Positions 1 to 7,320 are shown, counted from the first letter of the stretch. The stretch: 20,359 nt of DNA from Aliarcobacter sp. (GCA_023268955.1 JALRJW010000357.1:1-20359), one strand, 5' to 3'. Notes: generated by a model not told the origin, from the letters alone. Translations and numbers: made by a program.

Positions 1-143
1 TGCCCATCCCTGATCTCAATAGTACGATCGCATCTATTTGCAATTGTATTATCATGAGTTACCATTACAAGAGATGTTTGACTTTTCTTTGTATAGTCAA
101 ATAGTAAGTCAATCATGCTTTCCGAGTTTGCACTATCAAGATT
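1..143 (-). pseudogene. ABC transporter ATPase, C-terminal fragment (LolD/MacB-like), fused to fmt
   Basis: The minus-strand frame that begins as fmt changes character at about codons 58-61 and then reads like the last part of an ABC ATPase. It shows a D-loop-like NLDS, then a helix starting SANSESMIDLLF, then the strand and H-loop SLVMVTHD, then CDRTIEIRDG, the usual approach to the C-terminal end. This order matches LolD/MacB-type exporters of the ABC superfamily. Walker A, the Q-loop and the LSGGQ signature are absent, so this piece alone cannot be an ATPase. It runs off the window edge without a stop. A chimeric assembly or a real rearrangement both fit. The subfamily assignment is from memory of motif spacing only. 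Confidence 0.8.
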
Positions 144-314
144 TTTATCAATACAAAATTGTTTAATATGAGGTGCTGTTAATATCTGTTTTCTACCAAC
201 TTTTTTATCAGGTTGTGTAAATAATCCAACTAATTCATAGTTTTTATTATTTAAAATCTCTTCAAAAATTTTAGTAGCATAATCAGGCGTACCCATAAAC
301 AATATTTTTTTCAA
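132..314 (-). pseudogene. fmt: methionyl-tRNA formyltransferase, N-terminal fragment
   Basis: Fmt transfers a formyl group from 10-formyl-tetrahydrofolate to initiator Met-tRNA in the cytosol. The first roughly 58 residues are a clear match: KKILFMGTPDYA at the start, then LVGLFTQPDKKVGRKQ and LTAPHIKQ, which are hallmarks of the Rossmann N-terminal part. The start is TTG at 314-312, with AAGGA (minus strand of 323-327) eight bases upstream. It follows proB by 17 bases, the usual place for fmt in Campylobacterota. A full Fmt is about 300-315 residues and should continue with a segment leading to the catalytic Asn-His-Asp region. Here the frame instead enters ABC ATPase sequence, so only a fragment is present. 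The fragment is confidently fmt, and whether the truncation is real is open. Confidence 0.85.
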
Positions 315-331
315 AATCTCAATCCTTTTTT

Positions 332-1102
332 TTAATTTTTTGGTTTAAAAATTGTTCCACCAGCATGGTTTTCATTGTATAAAAACTCATAGGCATTTGT
401 TAAATCAAACCCTGAAGATAAAAACATTGGAATATTTCTGTTCATTAAAAAATCAGCTGCTTTTAACTTTGTTACAATTCCACCTGTTGCAAACTCAGAG
501 TTTGCCGTTTGTTTCATTTGTAATTCAGATGGTTCAATAAAATCAACTGTTTTTAATAATTTTGCATCATCGCACTCTTTTGGATTTTTGTCATAAAAAC
601 CATCTATGTCAGATAATATTGCTAAAATATCTGCTTTAAAATGATATGCAACATGTGCTGCTAATTGGTCATTGTCTCCAAAAACTAACTCTTCAGTTGC
701 TATAACATCATTTTCATTTATGATAGGAAGAACTTTATTTTGCAATAAAATTTCCATAACATTTTGAGCATTAGCTGATCTTTTTCTAGAATCAAAATCA
801 TCGGCAATAAAAAGCATCTGAGCACACACAATATTATGTGTTTTAAATCTTTTTTTATAATTTTTCAATAAAAGAGGTTGACCAATTGCAGCTAATGCTT
901 GTTTATTTGCCAATACTTTTTTATCTAGTTGTATAGAAGTATACCCAGCACCAACAGCACCTGATGATACTAAGATTACTTCATAATTTTTTTCATTTTT
1001 TAATTTAGCGATTAAATCAACTAAATTTTCTAATCTATCTAACGCTAACTTTCCATCTTGCGTTAAAACAGCAGTTCCAACTTTTATAACTACTCTTTTC
1101 AT
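332..1102 (-). CDS. proB: glutamate 5-kinase (short form)
   Basis: Phosphorylates L-glutamate with ATP to gamma-glutamyl phosphate, the first step of proline synthesis, in the cytosol. The 256 residues form one amino-acid-kinase domain. It starts RVVIKVGTAVLT with the conserved early Lys (residue 7), has LVSSGAVGAG near 44-53, and then the central INENDVI and GDNDQLAAHVA segments that bind glutamate and nucleotide. GGIVTKLKAA follows in the C-terminal third. The C-terminal PUA domain of E. coli ProB (about 367 residues) is missing, as in many Campylobacterota, so this is a natural short form and not a truncation. It lies 12 bases after obgE and 17 bases before fmt and is probably cotranscribed with both. 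Confidence 0.96.
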   Translation of the reverse strand: MKRVVIKVGTAVLTQDGKLALDRLENLVDLIAKLKNEKNYEVILVSSGAVGAGYTSIQLDKKVLANKQALAAIGQPLLLKNYKKRFKTHNIVCAQMLFIADDFDSRKRSANAQNVMEILLQNKVLPIINENDVIATEELVFGDNDQLAAHVAYHFKADILAILSDIDGFYDKNPKECDDAKLLKTVDFIEPSELQMKQTANSEFATGGIVTKLKAADFLMNRNIPMFLSSGFDLTNAYEFLYNENHAGGTIFKPKN

Positions 1103-1114
1103 TTATTTATTCCG

Positions 1115-2206
1115 CTATTTATTTTGTTCAATTAAATTATATAAAGCAAATTTCAAAGGTTTAATATTTTCACTTGTTAAAGATGAAATTGGCAATACGA
1201 AATATGGTTTTGAAGCATCATATTTATTGTATATTAAATCTTGAATAAAATATGGATAAGTTTTATCAAAACCAAACTCATTTTCATTTGATGTTTCTAA
1301 GCCAATTTCATCAATGAATTTTTTAATATCAGCTTCTAAATCTTCCCCATAATATCCATCAATCTTAGTTAATACAATCGCATAATTTCTTGTAGATAAA
1401 TCATTAGAGAATTTTTTTAATTCCTCTTTTAAAACTTTGTATTGATCAATCATTGTTCTATAATTTGCAACATCAATTGTAAATAACAATGTTTTTGTTC
1501 TTTCAATATGTTTTAAAAACTCTAAACCTAAACCTCTACCATCACTTGCACCATCAATAATACCTGGAATATCAGCCATTACAAATGAATTATATTCACC
1601 AACTTCAACTACACCTAATTTTGGTGTTAAAGTTGTAAATTCATAATTTGCTACTTCTGGTGTTGCATTTGATGTAACAGAAATTAGAGTTGATTTTCCA
1701 ACATTTGGATAACCTACTAGTCCAACATCTGCAATTAATTTTAACTCTAATCTAATAGTTTTTGTAAGACCTGGTAATCCAGGTTGTGAGTAAGTTGGTC
1801 TTTGATTTCTAGAGTTTTTAAAGTGGTAATTACCTAATCCACCTTTTCCACCCTCTAAAAATAAAACTTTTTCTCCTACTTCTAAAAGATCGTATAAAAC
1901 ATTTCCTGTTTCATCATCAATAATTTGTGTTCCTGGTGGTACAATCAATTCTAAAGCTGGAGCAGATTTTCCATTCATATTTGAACCCATACCTTGCTTA
2001 CCATTTTCAGCTTTGAAAACTTTTCTACCCTTATAGCTTGATAATGTATCAGTGTTATTATCTACAATAAAGTAAACATCTCCACCTTTTCCACCATCTC
2101 CACCATCTGGTCCACCTTTAACAACAAATTTTTCTCTTCTAAAAGATACACAACCCTGTCCACCTTTTCCTGAAGAAACCGTAAATACGGCACTATCTAT
2201 AAACAT
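1115..2206 (-). CDS. obgE: Obg family GTPase, ribosome assembly
   Basis: Obg GTPases bind the 50S subunit late in assembly and link ribosome maturation to growth and stress. This 363-residue protein has the glycine-rich Obg fold in residues 1-158, with many GGxGG turns such as GGPDGGDGGKGGD. The G domain follows: Walker A GYPNVGKS at 165-172, G3 DIPG at 212-215, and TKID at 280-283 in place of the common NKxD (TKxD is accepted in this family). The G5 SS motif is near the end. Length and order are normal, and there is no OCT extension. AAAGG precedes the ATG. It is the third gene after rplU and rpmA but is separated from rpmA by a strong hairpin terminator. I see no good promoter between them, so it probably depends partly on read-through. 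Confidence 0.97.
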   Translation of the reverse strand: MFIDSAVFTVSSGKGGQGCVSFRREKFVVKGGPDGGDGGKGGDVYFIVDNNTDTLSSYKGRKVFKAENGKQGMGSNMNGKSAPALELIVPPGTQIIDDETGNVLYDLLEVGEKVLFLEGGKGGLGNYHFKNSRNQRPTYSQPGLPGLTKTIRLELKLIADVGLVGYPNVGKSTLISVTSNATPEVANYEFTTLTPKLGVVEVGEYNSFVMADIPGIIDGASDGRGLGLEFLKHIERTKTLLFTIDVANYRTMIDQYKVLKEELKKFSNDLSTRNYAIVLTKIDGYYGEDLEADIKKFIDEIGLETSNENEFGFDKTYPYFIQDLIYNKYDASKPYFVLPISSLTSENIKPLKFALYNLIEQNK

Positions 2207-2234
2207 TTTTTAACCTTTTGTTAAATAAAAAAAA

Positions 2235-2259
2235 GGGTGCTAGCCAAAAGCCAACACCC
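2235..2259 (-). terminator. Rho-independent terminator after rpmA
   Basis: A 10-bp stem (GGGTGTTGGC against GCTAGCACCC on the minus strand, two G-U pairs, loop of five) is followed on the minus strand by eight U (A8 at 2227-2234). It sits between the rpmA stop and the obgE start. T-rich sequence also flanks the other side, so it may work weakly in the opposite direction. Confidence 0.88.
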
Positions 2260-2288
2260 TTTTTGATTTTTTAAAACTAAATTTTGAA

Positions 2289-2543
2289 TTAAGATGCGTA
2301 AACTGAAACTTTTTTTCTATTTTTATCTTTAGTTTCAAATTTAACAACACCATCAATTAAAGAGTAAATTGTATGATCTTTTCCGATTCCTACATTTTCT
2401 CCACAGTGTACTTTAGTTCCTCTTTGTCTAATAATGATGTTTCCAGCTCTTACAACTTCACCACCATATTTTTTAACACCAAGTCTTTTCCCAGCTGAAT
2501 CTCTATTATTTTGAGTTGATCCCTGACCTTTTTTGTGAGCCAT
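2289..2543 (-). CDS. rpmA: 50S ribosomal protein L27
   Basis: L27 lies at the peptidyl transferase centre, with its flexible N-terminus reaching towards the P-site tRNA. The 84 residues begin MAHKKGQGSTQNNRDS, the conserved N-terminal arm, and continue with the family signature of tandem basic and glycine-rich strands (GNIIIRQRGTKVHCG). The protein begins directly with the mature arm and lacks the cleavable N-terminal extension found in Firmicutes. Length is normal. It lies 28 bases downstream of rplU with its own AAGGAGAA ribosome site, and is followed by a strong terminator. Confidence 0.98.
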   Translation of the reverse strand: MAHKKGQGSTQNNRDSAGKRLGVKKYGGEVVRAGNIIIRQRGTKVHCGENVGIGKDHTIYSLIDGVVKFETKDKNRKKVSVYAS

Positions 2544-2571
2544 AGTTGTTCTCCTTGATTTATTTTAATGC

Positions 2572-2889
2572 TTATGCAGCAATTTTAGTAATTCTAACTT
2601 TTGTAAAGCTTCTTCTGAAACCTTTTTTCAATTTAGAATCTTTTCTTCTTCTTTTTTTATAAATGATAACTTTTCTATCTCTGTTTGAACCAGTACCATC
2701 TAAAACTACTTCAGCTTCAACTTTTGCAGAAGCTACATCGTTACCAGTTTTTAACTCACCATCGTTAATTGCTAAAACGTCAGTGATCTCTAATGTTTCT
2801 TTAGCAGCTTTTCCAGTATAGTCGATATCTAAGATATCACCTTCAGATACTTTATACTGCTTACCACCACACTTGATAATTGCGTACAT
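2572..2889 (-). CDS. rplU: 50S ribosomal protein L21
   Basis: L21 binds 23S rRNA in the large subunit. The 105 residues begin MYAIIKCGGKQYKVSEGD, the classic L21 opening, and end in the basic tail KKRRRKDSKLKKGFRRSFTKVRITKI that contacts rRNA. Length is that of the family. It is first in the rplU-rpmA-obgE-proB-fmt order. AGGAATT precedes the ATG. The 122-base upstream gap has a probable -10 box at 2968-2973 and a leader carrying two near-identical small palindromes, a possible control site. Confidence 0.98.
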   Translation of the reverse strand: MYAIIKCGGKQYKVSEGDILDIDYTGKAAKETLEITDVLAINDGELKTGNDVASAKVEAEVVLDGTGSNRDRKVIIYKKRRRKDSKLKKGFRRSFTKVRITKIAA

Positions 2890-2912
2890 TTTAATTCCTC
2901 ATACATTTTTGT

Positions 2913-2948
2913 GTTATGTGCTAACTTTACTTGTTTGTTAGTGCTAAC
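2913..2948 (-). repeat. paired palindromes in the rplU leader
   Basis: Two related small palindromes lie about 24 bases apart centre to centre: GTTAGTGCTAAC at 2937-2948 and GTTATGTGCTAAC at 2913-2925 (plus-strand reading). Each is an inverted repeat, and together they are direct copies. If transcription starts near 2961 they are both in the rplU 5' untranslated region. CTAAC of the first and GTTAG of the second (minus strand) could also pair with each other, giving an alternative fold. The function is not known to me. Confidence 0.6.
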
Positions 2949-2967
2949 TATTTTTTCGAAGGGCAAT

Positions 2968-2973
2968 ATTATC
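2968..2973 (-). promoter_or_regulatory. probable -10 box of rplU
   Basis: The minus strand reads GATAAT, one change from TATAAT, within an AT-rich stretch. Campylobacterota sigma-70 promoters often have a clear -10 and only a T-rich upstream region. A start near 2961 would give a leader of about 72 bases. Confidence 0.45.
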
Positions 2974-3011
2974 TTAAAATACTTTAAACTTTCTTTAAGT
3001 CAATATATTAA

Positions 3012-3395
3012 TTAATGATAATCTGTCTCTGTTGCAATACAATCAATCATAATTAAAGAATTTAAAGGTAAATCTTTAGCGCTAATTGTTGATCTTGCTG
3101 GTTTGTGATCTTTAAATGCTTCAGCAAATAAAACGTTTACAATACCGAAATCATCAATGTTTTTTAAATATACAGATACTTTGATTACACTTTCCATACC
3201 AGAATTTGCATCTTCTAATAATGTTTTTAAATTTGATAACACTTGTCTTGTTTGAATTTTAATATCATTTTCAACTAATGATCCATCTAAATTAACAGGA
3301 ACTTGAGCTGATGTGTAAATCATTCCATTTACTTTCACAGCTGGAGAGTATGGACCGATTGCTTGAGGTAAATTATCGCTTTGAATAAATTTCAT
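3012..3395 (-). CDS. RidA family protein (YjgF/YER057c/UK114)
   Basis: RidA proteins hydrolyse reactive enamine/imine intermediates released by PLP enzymes such as threonine dehydratase; other Rid subfamilies have different or unknown roles. The 127 residues have the family opening (AIGPYSPAV, Tyr16), the central SAQVPVN segment, and PARSTI with the key Arg at residue 101, matching Arg105 of E. coli RidA. In my hand alignment the position of E. coli Glu120 is Met116 here (LIMIDCIA against IEIEAIA), so the water-positioning acid may be absent or replaced by Asp118. It lies 74 bases after dnaG in the same direction, with AGGA nine bases before the ATG. The family is certain; enamine deaminase activity is less so. 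Confidence 0.9.
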   Translation of the reverse strand: MKFIQSDNLPQAIGPYSPAVKVNGMIYTSAQVPVNLDGSLVENDIKIQTRQVLSNLKTLLEDANSGMESVIKVSVYLKNIDDFGIVNVLFAEAFKDHKPARSTISAKDLPLNSLIMIDCIATETDYH

Positions 3396-3469
3396 AATAT
3401 GTAATCCTAAATTTGATTTTTGAAATTCTACAAAAAATAAACTAAAAAAATATAAAAGAAGAGATTTAA

Positions 3470-5107
3470 TTATAGATTATAACTAACTAATTTACCTTGT
3501 TTTAATTGAAGTAAATTGTCTTTTAATTTTCTAATAAGATTTGCTTTTTCTTTAAATTCAATATCTTTATTAAATGATACTTCAGTTAATTTGTTTGAAT
3601 AAAACTTATATATAAGTATCAATAACTCTTGATGAAGCCTTTGATCATCATAATCTTCTAATTTATCATTTAAAGCTATGCTATTAAGAGCAGGATTTTT
3701 TATATCCTCTAAAACCATAATAAATTCATTTTTATGATGTTCAAACATTGATTCATCAACCAAATCTAAAACCATATCAAGTCTGTTTGGTTTTTCAATA
3801 ATTGCTTTTAATATGCAAAGCTCTTGTATATTAATTTTCTGTAAATCAACGGTTGTTTTTCTGTATGATACTGAGTCAACTTTTACAAGATTTTCTCTAA
3901 TATTTAGTTTTTGAGCAATATATCTTTTATATTCATCTTGATACAAAATAGGTAAACTTCTTAGATACTCATTTGATTCATCTAAAGCTTTTTGTTTTTC
4001 TACTGGATTTGTTAAATTATATTTAGCAACTATATAATCAATTGCATATGAAATATAAGGTTGAGATGAATTAAACATTTGAGTTAATTCTTCAATTTTG
4101 TTATCTTTTACCATATCAGCTGGATCTTTTCCATCGCTAAAAATAACTACTCCACCATCAAATTCACTTTGACTTAATATTACTGAAGCTTTAAATGCAG
4201 CATTCATACCAGCACTATCACCATCATAAGCTAAAATTACTTTTGGTTCACCTCTTTTTAGTGTTGGTAAGTGATCTTTTGTAAGTGCTGTTCCTAGGGT
4301 TGCTACAGCTGTATCAAAACCTGCTTGGTGAAGCATAATTACATCTAAATAACCTTCACAAACAATAATTCTATTTTTTTTAAAAATATTTGTTTTTGCA
4401 ATGTTATATCCATATAGTAGTCTTGATTTATTAAAATATTTTGTTTGGGGAGAGTTTACATATTTTGCATTATGGCCGGTTATTGTTCTTCCACCAAATC
4501 CAACTAATTTATCATTTGAAGAGTATATAGGAAAGGTAATTCTTTCAATAAATCTAGAGTATAGACCATTTTGTCCTGTATCTATAATCCCAAATTCTAT
4601 AGCATCTGTTAGATTATAATGATTGTTTTTCAAAAAATCTAATGTGTCATTAGAAGTTCCAGCATAACCTATTTCAAATTTTTCTATTGAGAAATTTGAA
4701 ATACCTCTATCTTTTATATAAGACAAGGCTTCTTGTTTTTTTGAAAATTGTTTTTGAAAATATGAATTAACATCTTCAATTACTTTTCTATCAACTTTTT
4801 TAGTATCACTGCCTTGTTCGTACTCTAAGTTGAAATTATTCATAGATGCTAATTTTTCAATAGCTTCAGGGTATGAAAGTTTTTCATACTCCATCATAAA
4901 CTTAATACTATCTCCTCCAATACCACATCCAAAACAATGGAAAATTTGTTTTGAGGGACTAATTACAAATGAAGGTGTTTTTTCACCATGGAAAGGACAG
5001 CATGCCTTAAAGTTTGCGCCACTTTTCTTTATTTCAAGAAATTGGCCTATTACATCAACAACATCAAGGGTATTTCTAAGATTTTCTATTGATTCTTTTT
5101 TTATCAT
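3470..5107 (-). CDS. dnaG: DNA primase
   Basis: Makes RNA primers for DNA replication at the fork together with the replicative helicase. The 545 residues contain the CHC2 zinc finger (Cys37-x2-His40 and Cys58-x2-Cys61) in the conserved CPFHGEKTPSF and FHCFGCG context. The RNA polymerase domain with its YFNKSRLLYG segment follows. The TOPRIM core has CEGYLDVI with catalytic Glu251 and AYDGDSAG with Asp295/Asp297. The C-terminal helicase-binding region, from about 420, is poorly conserved, as usual in this phylum. Length is normal. No Shine-Dalgarno sequence precedes the ATG, and a TATACT hexamer ends only six bases upstream, so the mRNA may be leaderless. It is divergent from the TPR gene. 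Confidence 0.97.
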   Translation of the reverse strand: MIKKESIENLRNTLDVVDVIGQFLEIKKSGANFKACCPFHGEKTPSFVISPSKQIFHCFGCGIGGDSIKFMMEYEKLSYPEAIEKLASMNNFNLEYEQGSDTKKVDRKVIEDVNSYFQKQFSKKQEALSYIKDRGISNFSIEKFEIGYAGTSNDTLDFLKNNHYNLTDAIEFGIIDTGQNGLYSRFIERITFPIYSSNDKLVGFGGRTITGHNAKYVNSPQTKYFNKSRLLYGYNIAKTNIFKKNRIIVCEGYLDVIMLHQAGFDTAVATLGTALTKDHLPTLKRGEPKVILAYDGDSAGMNAAFKASVILSQSEFDGGVVIFSDGKDPADMVKDNKIEELTQMFNSSQPYISYAIDYIVAKYNLTNPVEKQKALDESNEYLRSLPILYQDEYKRYIAQKLNIRENLVKVDSVSYRKTTVDLQKINIQELCILKAIIEKPNRLDMVLDLVDESMFEHHKNEFIMVLEDIKNPALNSIALNDKLEDYDDQRLHQELLILIYKFYSNKLTEVSFNKDIEFKEKANLIRKLKDNLLQLKQGKLVSYNL

Positions 5108-5113
5108 GGGCGT

Positions 5114-5119
5114 AGTATA
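5114..5119 (-). promoter_or_regulatory. possible -10 box giving leaderless dnaG mRNA
   Basis: The minus strand reads TATACT, followed by only ACGCCC and then the dnaG ATG. A start about seven bases after the hexamer would fall on or next to the ATG. No purine-rich ribosome site is present, which fits. An alternative GATAAT lies further upstream near 5144-5149. Confidence 0.4.
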
Positions 5120-5178
5120 TCGAACTTTACAAAAAAATATGATATTATCATTTTCACTATAAAAGAAGGAATTAAAAC

Positions 5179-6228
5179 TTGGATGGAATTGCCCTTGAGT
5201 ACAGAGACCCTTTATTTGGGGTAATTGTATTTTTTCTAATTATTTTCATCATTTCATTTTTAACTTATTCATTTTCTATATATCAAGAAAGAAAATCTAG
5301 AAAAGAGTACAGAAAACTTCACAAAAGATTTGAACTTGGTAAATTAAAAGAAGAAGATTATGTTCATTTGTATAAAACATACAACCTGCCATTTGATTCA
5401 ATTTTACTTTTAGCATCAACTTTTGTTCATAAAGGTGATTATAATAAATCGATTTCAATATATTTAGCGCTTCTTGAACATATCAAAGAAAAAGTGAAAA
5501 AAGAAGAAGTTTTAGAGTTATTAGGAACAACCTATTTTAAAGGTGGATTCTTACAAAGATCACAAGAAGTTTTTAAAAGAATACTTAAGTTTTCACCAAG
5601 AAATAAAAAAGCATTGACCCATATGCTTTTAATTTATGAAAAACTAAAAGATTTCAATAAAGCTAAAGAAGTTGCAAACTGTTTAGAAGAGTTAAATAAA
5701 AATATGATAACCGATAAACTCTATATTGAAACTCAAATAATTATAAATGACCCGCTTTTATCATTTGAAAAGAAAGCAGAAAAATTATACGAAATGCTAG
5801 AGGAAAATCCTCAAATACAAAGGGTTGTTGCTGAATATCTATTAATATACAACAAAGAGCTTTTTTGGAAAAATCTTAACAACTTTGATACAAAAAAAAT
5901 CATTGATTTACTTTGGTACTTAAATTTTGATGATGTTGATTTTAATGAAATTTCTAAAAACAAATTTGCAGAAGAAATTTTTAATGCAAAAGGTTTTTTA
6001 AATACAAAAGAAGATAGTGATGATTTCAATTTAGATATTTTGATGTTACTTGCTAAAAATAAACACAAAAAAAATGCAAATTTAGATTTTGAATATATTT
6101 GTAGTTCTTGCAAAAAGACTCACCCAATATATGAAGCTAGATGCCCCCACTGTCATAGTGTATTTACATTAAATACAACCTATACTTTATCGAAAGGCTT
6201 TAATGAAGCAAATCAATCTTTACAGTGA
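5179..6228 (+). CDS. membrane-anchored TPR protein with C-terminal zinc ribbon (LapB/YciM-like)
   Basis: 349 residues. One hydrophobic segment at about 12-32 (FGVIVFFLIIFIISFLTYSF) anchors the N-terminus, with basic residues on the inner side. TPR-like helical repeats follow from about 60 to 200 (for example SISIYLALLEHI and SQEVFKRILKFSPRNKKALTHML). The C-terminus has a four-cysteine ribbon (C308-x2-C311, C322-x2-C325), like the rubredoxin-type domain of E. coli LapB, which controls LpxC turnover and LPS assembly. That role is an analogy only. The start is TTG, eight bases after AAGGA; an ATG at 5183 is out of frame. The 3' end overlaps rnhA by 26 bases, suggesting coupled translation. It heads a compact operon with rnhA, rnc, aroC and the M15 peptidase. 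Confidence 0.82.
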   Translation: MDGIALEYRDPLFGVIVFFLIIFIISFLTYSFSIYQERKSRKEYRKLHKRFELGKLKEEDYVHLYKTYNLPFDSILLLASTFVHKGDYNKSISIYLALLEHIKEKVKKEEVLELLGTTYFKGGFLQRSQEVFKRILKFSPRNKKALTHMLLIYEKLKDFNKAKEVANCLEELNKNMITDKLYIETQIIINDPLLSFEKKAEKLYEMLEENPQIQRVVAEYLLIYNKELFWKNLNNFDTKKIIDLLWYLNFDDVDFNEISKNKFAEEIFNAKGFLNTKEDSDDFNLDILMLLAKNKHKKNANLDFEYICSSCKKTHPIYEARCPHCHSVFTLNTTYTLSKGFNEANQSLQ

Positions 6229-6649
6229 TGGTTCTAGTTTAGGGAATCCAGGTCCTGGTGGATGGGGAACTATACTAGAATTTAAAGGAAAAGAAAAAGA
6301 GCTTAGTGGTGGTCAGCTGGACACTACAAACAACCAAATGGAACTAAAAGGTGTTATTGAAGGATTAAAAGCCCTAAAAGAGCCTTGTAGTGTTCAGGTG
6401 ATATCAGATTCAACTTATGTTGTTAAAGCAATAAATGAGTGGCTAGATGGCTGGGTTAGAAATAACTGGAAAAATGCCAGCAAAAAACCTGTTAAAAATG
6501 TAGAATTATGGCAAGAGTATCTAGAAGTATCAAAACCCCATAAAATAACAGCTACATGGGTTAGAGGTCATGATGGGCATGAACATAATGAAAGATGTGA
6601 TATACTTGCACGAACTTTTGCAGAAAATTTAAGAAAGGAAAATGAATGA
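6203..6649 (+). CDS. rnhA: ribonuclease HI
   Basis: Cleaves the RNA strand of RNA:DNA hybrids, removing Okazaki primers and R-loops in the cytosol. The 148 residues carry the full two-metal site: Asp9 in YSDGSS, Glu47 in NQMELKG, Asp69 in ISDSTYV, and His123 and Asp133 in the loop VRGHDGHEHNERCD. The basic WVRNNWKNASKKPVKN handle for substrate binding is also present. Length is typical of the E. coli type. AAAGG lies five bases before the ATG, inside the end of the preceding TPR gene. The stop overlaps the rnc start as ATGA, a classic translational coupling. Confidence 0.98.
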   Translation: MKQINLYSDGSSLGNPGPGGWGTILEFKGKEKELSGGQLDTTNNQMELKGVIEGLKALKEPCSVQVISDSTYVVKAINEWLDGWVRNNWKNASKKPVKNVELWQEYLEVSKPHKITATWVRGHDGHEHNERCDILARTFAENLRKENE

Positions 6650-7320
6650 ACGATTATGAAGATTTAGAAAAGTGTTTGGGTTATCAGTTTAAAAATAAAG
6701 ACCTGATAATCGAAGCACTTACTCACAAAAGCTTTAAAAAACCATACAATAATGAGAGGTTAGAATTTTTAGGAGATGCTGTTTTAAATTTGATTGTTGG
6801 AGAGTATTTATATTTAAAATTTCCAAAATCAAATGAAGGTGATCTATCTAAAATAAGAGCATCTTTAGTAAATGAAACTGGTTTTACAAAACTAGCTAAA
6901 GAGATAGATTTAGGAAGCTATATTTTTATTTCAAATGCTGAAGAAAGAAACAAAGGAAGAAATAAAGCTTCTATTTTATCAGATGCATTTGAAGCAATTA
7001 TGGGAGCAATTTATTTAGAATCAGGTTTAGAAACTTTAAAACCTATTATTTTAGATTTACTTGAAAACTCATATGATAAGATTAATTTAGATGTTTTATT
7101 TAGTGACTATAAAACAGCATTGCAAGAAATAACTCAAGCAAAATTTGGTTCAATACCTGAATATAAAATAGAAGGTTCTTATGGACCTGACCACAAAAAA
7201 GAGTTTGAAGTATCAATTTGGATTGATGGAAAAACTTATGGAACTGCAAAAGGTAAGAGTAAAAAATTAGCTCAACAAGCAGTTGCAAAAATCGCAATAG
7301 AAAAGTTAAAGGAAGATTAG
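6646..7320 (+). CDS. rnc: ribonuclease III
   Basis: Dimeric endonuclease for double-stranded RNA that matures rRNA precursors and cuts structured mRNAs. The 224 residues have the catalytic signature NERLEFLGDAVLN (Glu40, Asp44) and the second acidic pair Asp113/Glu116 in SDAFEAIMGAIYLE. A C-terminal double-stranded-RNA-binding domain follows at about 153-221 (DYKTALQEITQAKFG through KGKSKKLAQQAVAK). Length is normal. A good AAAGGAAA site lies in the 3' end of rnhA, and the two genes share ATGA. The stop TAG shares one base with the aroC GTG start. Confidence 0.98.
   Translation: MNDYEDLEKCLGYQFKNKDLIIEALTHKSFKKPYNNERLEFLGDAVLNLIVGEYLYLKFPKSNEGDLSKIRASLVNETGFTKLAKEIDLGSYIFISNAEERNKGRNKASILSDAFEAIMGAIYLESGLETLKPIILDLLENSYDKINLDVLFSDYKTALQEITQAKFGSIPEYKIEGSYGPDHKKEFEVSIWIDGKTYGTAKGKSKKLAQQAVAKIAIEKLKED

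Noticed and set aside
2913..2948. The rplU leader repeats contain TTAGCAC, like a CIRCE half-site.
   Set aside because: The two copies are direct repeats with the wrong spacing and no opposed half-site at N9, so they are not a CIRCE element.
2983..3002. Possible hairpin downstream of the RidA gene (ACTTTAAA...TTTAAGT).
   Set aside because: Pairing is broken by mismatches and no clean T run follows, so I do not call a terminator.
5139..5151. Palindrome ATGATA-T-TATCAT between dnaG and the TPR gene, slightly Fur-box-like.
   Set aside because: Short and pure AT-rich, with no 7-1-7 match over a full Fur box and no iron-related gene nearby.
5183..5224. ATG at 5183 as start of the TPR gene region.
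   Set aside because: It is out of frame with the conserved protein and ends after 13 codons; the TTG at 5179 has better spacing to AAGGA.
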